Of a DNA stretch of 64,000 nucleotides, positions 60,759 through 64,000 are shown piece after piece (within the stretch, counting starts at the first letter, position 1; each line of letters begins with the position of its first letter). Origin of the DNA: JBDRMV01 sp043825615 (GTDB lineage: Bacteria > CG03); NCBI GenBank assembly GCA_043825615.1, contig JBDRRS010000012.1, forward strand, positions 35,936 to 99,935. The letters are read 5' to 3'. Below the pieces are notes generated by a model. The model searched no databases. It saw only the letters and a program-made list of their open reading frames with translations, and was not told where the DNA came from. The position numbers and the translations under genes were made by a program.

Positions 60759-62393
60759 TTATTCCCGTCCGGACATTTTTCTTTCCGTTTTTTCGATGAG
60801 GCGCTTTGACTCGGCGTGGCCGGGGTCGATTTTCAGCACTTTTTTCCATTCTTTGATTGCTTTTTTATATTCTTTCCGCTCAAAATATTTTACGGCCGTG
60901 TTAAAGTGGTCGCCCTTTCTTATCTGCGCGATTTTCTTTTCCGCTTCTTCTATTTTATTTTTAATCTCGCCGTTCTTTTTATCTTTCTTCAGGGCTTTCT
61001 TCCAGAGAATGATTGCTTTCTCAATTTCCCCGCTCTTATACTTTTCATCCGCTTCATTCATCAGTTTTTCCGCCTCTTCCTTTCCTTTATCCTTTTTTTC
61101 CTTAACAGGTTTTTTTTCTTCGGGCATTGCTTTTGCCTTTGCAATAAGGCGTTTGGATTCGGCGTGATCGGGGTCGAATTTCAGGACTTCTTTCCATTCC
61201 CTGACGGCTTTTTTATACTCTCCGTTTTCAAAGAGAGCCACCGCCCTGTTGAAGTGGTCTCCTTTTTTTATCAGGACAATTTTTCCCTCCGCCTCTTCTA
61301 TTTTCTTTTTAATTTTTGCATTCTTTTTATCTTTCTTCAGGACTTTCTTCCATAGGACGATGGCTCCCTGAATTTCTCCGTTTTTATACATATCGTCGGC
61401 ACCGCTCAAAATTTCCGAGCGGGTCATTTTTCTCCGGGCTCTTTTCCTTCGCCATTCAGGGTCTTTCACGGACGCCTTTTCCCACGCATACGATAACGAA
61501 GCCCTGTGTGTCGCCTCTAAAAACTTGAACGGCTGATAGGCGTAGTCGAGCTGACATCCCTTTACCCTGACGCTCAGCCCCGCCGTCATCCAGTCGGTGT
61601 CATAGTTTAACCGGTAACCCGCTCTTATACACAGTGTATTCTTGAACCAGTATTCAATTCCGAGGTCGGACCGGAATTTATTATCAATCGGCTGAGCCCA
61701 GTCCATTGCAGCCAGCAGTTGATGCTTCGGGCGACGGAGAAACTTATAACTGATTCCCGCTTTAATATTAACGGGGAGCGGGTCTCCTTCCACATCGAAC
61801 TTAACCTCTGTGCCGACATTCTGAATACAGAAACCCGCCCGCAGGTTCTCCCGCAGAATATAGAAAGCGCCCAGGTCAATACCAAGGGCAAAGGCGGATT
61901 CACTATAGATTGCCCGCTGAATAAATTTCAGGTTACCGCCGAGAGAAAGCCCCTTAAGAGGGTAAGCGTATGCAAAGTTCAGACACTGGTCCGAGGCCTT
62001 AAAAGTGCCGACCGGTTCAAAGGAATCCGTCGTTCTTAAGAGAGTGCCGTAATCAAGATATGTAATGGACGCCCCCATTGTTCCCGCTTTCCCGAACGGA
62101 TGAACGTAACCGAGAAAGCCCGTATTAATACCGGCAAGCCACTGTGTATATGTGGTGGTTAAATGAAATTTCTTAATCTGTGTAAGCCCTGCCGGATTCC
62201 AGTATATTGCCTGGGGGTCGTCGGCGACACCCGTGAAAGCGCCTGCCATACCGGCGGGGCGGGCGCCCTGACCGATTTTAAGAAAATCGGCTCCCGTGGT
62301 TCCGGCGTCGCTCTGACCCCATGAAGCATAAGTAAAAGCGGCAAAGTGACAAAGGAATAAAGCAACGAGCGCAAATCTTGAATGTGTCTTCAT
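60759..62393 (-). CDS. PorV/PorQ-family barrel fused to tandem TPR tail
   Basis: A 544-residue protein. After a signal peptide (FALVALFLCHFAAFTYA) comes GADFLKIGQGARPAGMAGAF and ADDPQAIYWNPAGL, the PorV hallmark, then a beta-barrel to residue ~310. The C-terminal ~220 residues are lysine-rich TPR-like repeats present as two near-copies (IVLWKKVLKKDKKN and IILWKKALKKDKKN, with EWKEVLKFDPDHAESKRLI and EWKKVLKIDPGHAESKRLI), so a tandem duplication of ~110 residues. ATGA overlap with the preceding sorting-domain gene. PorV carries T9SS cargo; the TPR tail may bind a partner on the periplasmic or outer face. Confidence 0.87.
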   Translation of the reverse strand: MKTHSRFALVALFLCHFAAFTYASWGQSDAGTTGADFLKIGQGARPAGMAGAFTGVADDPQAIYWNPAGLTQIKKFHLTTTYTQWLAGINTGFLGYVHPFGKAGTMGASITYLDYGTLLRTTDSFEPVGTFKASDQCLNFAYAYPLKGLSLGGNLKFIQRAIYSESAFALGIDLGAFYILRENLRAGFCIQNVGTEVKFDVEGDPLPVNIKAGISYKFLRRPKHQLLAAMDWAQPIDNKFRSDLGIEYWFKNTLCIRAGYRLNYDTDWMTAGLSVRVKGCQLDYAYQPFKFLEATHRASLSYAWEKASVKDPEWRRKRARRKMTRSEILSGADDMYKNGEIQGAIVLWKKVLKKDKKNAKIKKKIEEAEGKIVLIKKGDHFNRAVALFENGEYKKAVREWKEVLKFDPDHAESKRLIAKAKAMPEEKKPVKEKKDKGKEEAEKLMNEADEKYKSGEIEKAIILWKKALKKDKKNGEIKNKIEEAEKKIAQIRKGDHFNTAVKYFERKEYKKAIKEWKKVLKIDPGHAESKRLIEKTERKMSGRE

Positions 62394-64000
62394 TTTATAA
62401 CCGCAATCTTTCTAATCTCAATTGCCTTATTGCCCGTCCTGATAACCAGAAGATATATTCCGCTTGCCACGCGGTTGTCTGCGTCGTTGCCGCCCGACCA
62501 AACCACCGAGTCGTGGGCGGCGCCGTCATAATATTTCTTCACCAGTTTTTTTACCAGTTCGCCGGCTATGTTATAGAGTTCCAGAGTAATCCATCCCGCA
62601 GAGGGGACTTCGTATTCAATTGTTGTTGATTCGCCCCTCGCAGGATTAAAAGGATTTGGATAATTCTGGTAAGTCCTTGTTTTCGCAATCGACTTCACTG
62701 TCACTTTAAGCAGAAAAGAATCAGATGCGCCGCCGCCCTGAACTGTTACCGTCCCTGTGTATATCCCCGGCTGCTGGCCGGCAGGAGCGGCGACCGTCAC
62801 GGTGACGGTTTTCGTATCAGCGCCAGACTGATACTGGAAATCACTCAGGGTTTCCGGCGAGAAACTGACCGGAGCACCGGGTATGTTATTGGCGCCGTCC
62901 GTAAGGACGCTGACCGTAAAAGTTACCGTAGAAAGATTAACATTACTCCTGTTTTCTACAATAAATTCTTTTCCCTTGCTCTCGGTGAAAGGCCAGACCT
63001 CCATACTCATTGTATTGGATGAAACGTCAAGAGCATTATCGTGAACGTCAATTGATTCAAAAACATTCACCGTTACCGCAAGGATAATGCTGTCCGACGG
63101 GGCGCTGTCGTCATCCGCAACCGTCAGGGTGCTTATATATATTCCGGGCGGCTGGTCGGCGGGGATGGCAACGCTGACTCCAACCGTCTTTGTTGAGGGG
63201 GCGGGCAGGTACGGGAAAGAGGATATGGTTGAAGAAGTGAAACTGACCGAGGATGACGAAATGGCGACGCCGGATGAAAAGACAATACCGGTGCATGAGA
63301 TTGTGACAGTATCAAGCAGAACATTTCCGTTATTTTCAAACGCGAGGTAACCTGTCTGAGTTGTTGAAGGGTCTCCCGTGAAACTCATTGACGACCCGAA
63401 GACATCAAGAGTATTGGCGCTGATAAAAAGGCTTTCCAGAGGATGGACGACGAGTTTCAAAGCAAAGCTGTCCGACGGGTCGCCGTCGTCATCCGCAACG
63501 CTCACGGATGCCCAGTAAGTGGCCGGAGGCTGAAGAGCGGGAATTGCCACCGAAAGATTTATAACCGCGGTCGCGCCGGAGGCGAGACTCGCGCTGGAAG
63601 GACTGAATGAGTATGTTGCCGAAGAAATCGTGTTGCCCGCGCCGTCATCCAGTTGAAAAGGAGAGAATTGAATGTTATCAAGAAGGATGTCTCCCGTATT
63701 CTCAATGCAAAAAGAGCCGTTCTGCGAAGTTGAGAAATCTCCCGCCAGAGACATGGTGCCGGCGGTCAGGTCGTACGCATTGTCTAAAACCGAAAAAGCC
63801 TCGACCAGAGCAGCCGAACTGACGGCCAGGCTTACAATGAAACTGTCAGAAGGAAAGCCGTCATCGTCCCAAACGGTTACCGTAGCCCTGTATATGGCGG
63901 CAATCGTCGTCGACGGAATATCAATGGTAAGGGTTATTGCTTCCGTTGCGCCCGGAGTGAGGGTAACGGTCGAAGGAGAAAAACTGAATGCGGCTGACGA
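62390..64000 (-). CDS. Secreted repeat protein with T9SS-type sorting domain (partial, N-terminus beyond window)
   Basis: The frame is open to the right edge; 536 residues are visible. It contains tandem Ig-like units of ~110 residues, each with a T/S-M-S-x-x-G start such as NTLDVFGSSMSFTGDPSTTQ, then FENNGNVLLDT and a final TVADDDSAPSDSI strand; four or more units are seen. The C-terminal ~95 residues start TYQNYPNPFNP and end SGIYLLVIRTGNKAIEIRKI, a FlgD/T9SS type A sorting domain. It is probably a surface fibre or adhesin. It overlaps the PorV-TPR gene by four bases, so cargo and carrier are made together. Confidence 0.85.
   Translation of the reverse strand, partial: SSAAFSFSPSTVTLTPGATEAITLTIDIPSTTIAAIYRATVTVWDDDGFPSDSFIVSLAVSSAALVEAFSVLDNAYDLTAGTMSLAGDFSTSQNGSFCIENTGDILLDNIQFSPFQLDDGAGNTISSATYSFSPSSASLASGATAVINLSVAIPALQPPATYWASVSVADDDGDPSDSFALKLVVHPLESLFISANTLDVFGSSMSFTGDPSTTQTGYLAFENNGNVLLDTVTISCTGIVFSSGVAISSSSVSFTSSTISSFPYLPAPSTKTVGVSVAIPADQPPGIYISTLTVADDDSAPSDSIILAVTVNVFESIDVHDNALDVSSNTMSMEVWPFTESKGKEFIVENRSNVNLSTVTFTVSVLTDGANNIPGAPVSFSPETLSDFQYQSGADTKTVTVTVAAPAGQQPGIYTGTVTVQGGGASDSFLLKVTVKSIAKTRTYQNYPNPFNPARGESTTIEYEVPSAGWITLELYNIAGELVKKLVKKYYDGAAHDSVVWSGGNDADNRVASGIYLLVIRTGNKAIEIRKIAVIK

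Noticed and set aside
1..64000. CRISPR array, prophage, integrase or intact insertion sequence
   Set aside because: No regularly spaced direct repeats, transposase, integrase or phage structural genes were seen.

Overview
The window reads as a Gram-negative bacterium from an uncultured lineage, plausibly Elusimicrobiota, Omnitrophota or a relative; I cannot fix the phylum. The outer membrane is shown by a porin, two PorV-type barrels, O-antigen-type polymerase/ligases and a flippase. Two very large secreted proteins end in the FlgD/T9SS type A sorting fold (one has the classic YPNPFNP box). Nearly all genes lie on the minus strand in tightly overlapping operons (ATGA, TAATG, TGATG junctions); only a Nudix hydrolase and queA are on plus.

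Region 1 (1-34.2 kb, minus) is a large surface-glycan locus. At its promoter-proximal end trpC leads into ugd, a UDP-glucuronate decarboxylase/epimerase and a Wzz-type chain-length protein. A perfect sigma70 promoter at 29.45 kb then starts a winged-helix regulator followed by gmd and fcl (GDP-fucose), an AlbA_2 remnant, pseB and pseC, a SAF-less NeuB-like synthase, WbqC, a GT2, a methyltransferase, a PglD/NeuD-type acetyltransferase, a beta-propeller protein, WecE, an SpsF-type cytidylyltransferase, a GT-C-like membrane protein, a class III aminotransferase, an aldo/keto reductase and a PseG-like protein. After these come two methyltransferases (one fused to a nucleotidyltransferase-like domain), a block with three ATP-grasp ligases, an FSA-type transaldolase and an SDR, then a GH57-like protein, a flippase (Wzx) and a partial GT-B-like gene. 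Together they look able to make GDP-L-fucose, a UDP-xylose-type sugar, a dTDP-4-amino-6-deoxy sugar and one or more nonulosonic-acid-like sugars, decorate them and flip them across the membrane. GC content falls sharply toward the left end, as expected for a shuffled glycan island.

Region 2 (34.2-51.4 kb) holds the divergent Nudix gene and then an envelope block. Reading in the direction of transcription from 51.3 kb: a methyltransferase, two O-antigen ligase/TPR fusions, mtaB, a coiled-coil protein, a secreted TPR protein, a TPR-TM-HEAT protein, a 1,864-residue secreted propeller/FnIII protein with a sorting domain, and a PorV barrel with a TPR-like tail.

Region 3 (51.4-64 kb) has queA (plus), a porin, a SemiSWEET, a small secreted protein, a membrane-anchored TIM-barrel protein, dtd, a TIGR00725 SLOG protein, tRNA-Arg(CCG) and alaS. 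It ends with a second module of secreted repeat protein plus PorV-TPR fusion.

The most unusual points are: the repeated pairing of a sorting-domain cargo with its own PorV-TPR protein; the three-ATP-grasp sugar module; promoters that sit so close to start codons that the mRNAs should be leaderless, one with an inverted repeat across the start codon; and short dispersed repeats that supply Shine-Dalgarno sequences or have been absorbed in frame into proteins (epimerase, MtaB). No CRISPR array, phage or intact insertion sequence was seen. No gene-free stretch exceeds 300 bases; the longest are 29438-29682, 52510-52782 and 54043-54316, described under their promoters and repeats.
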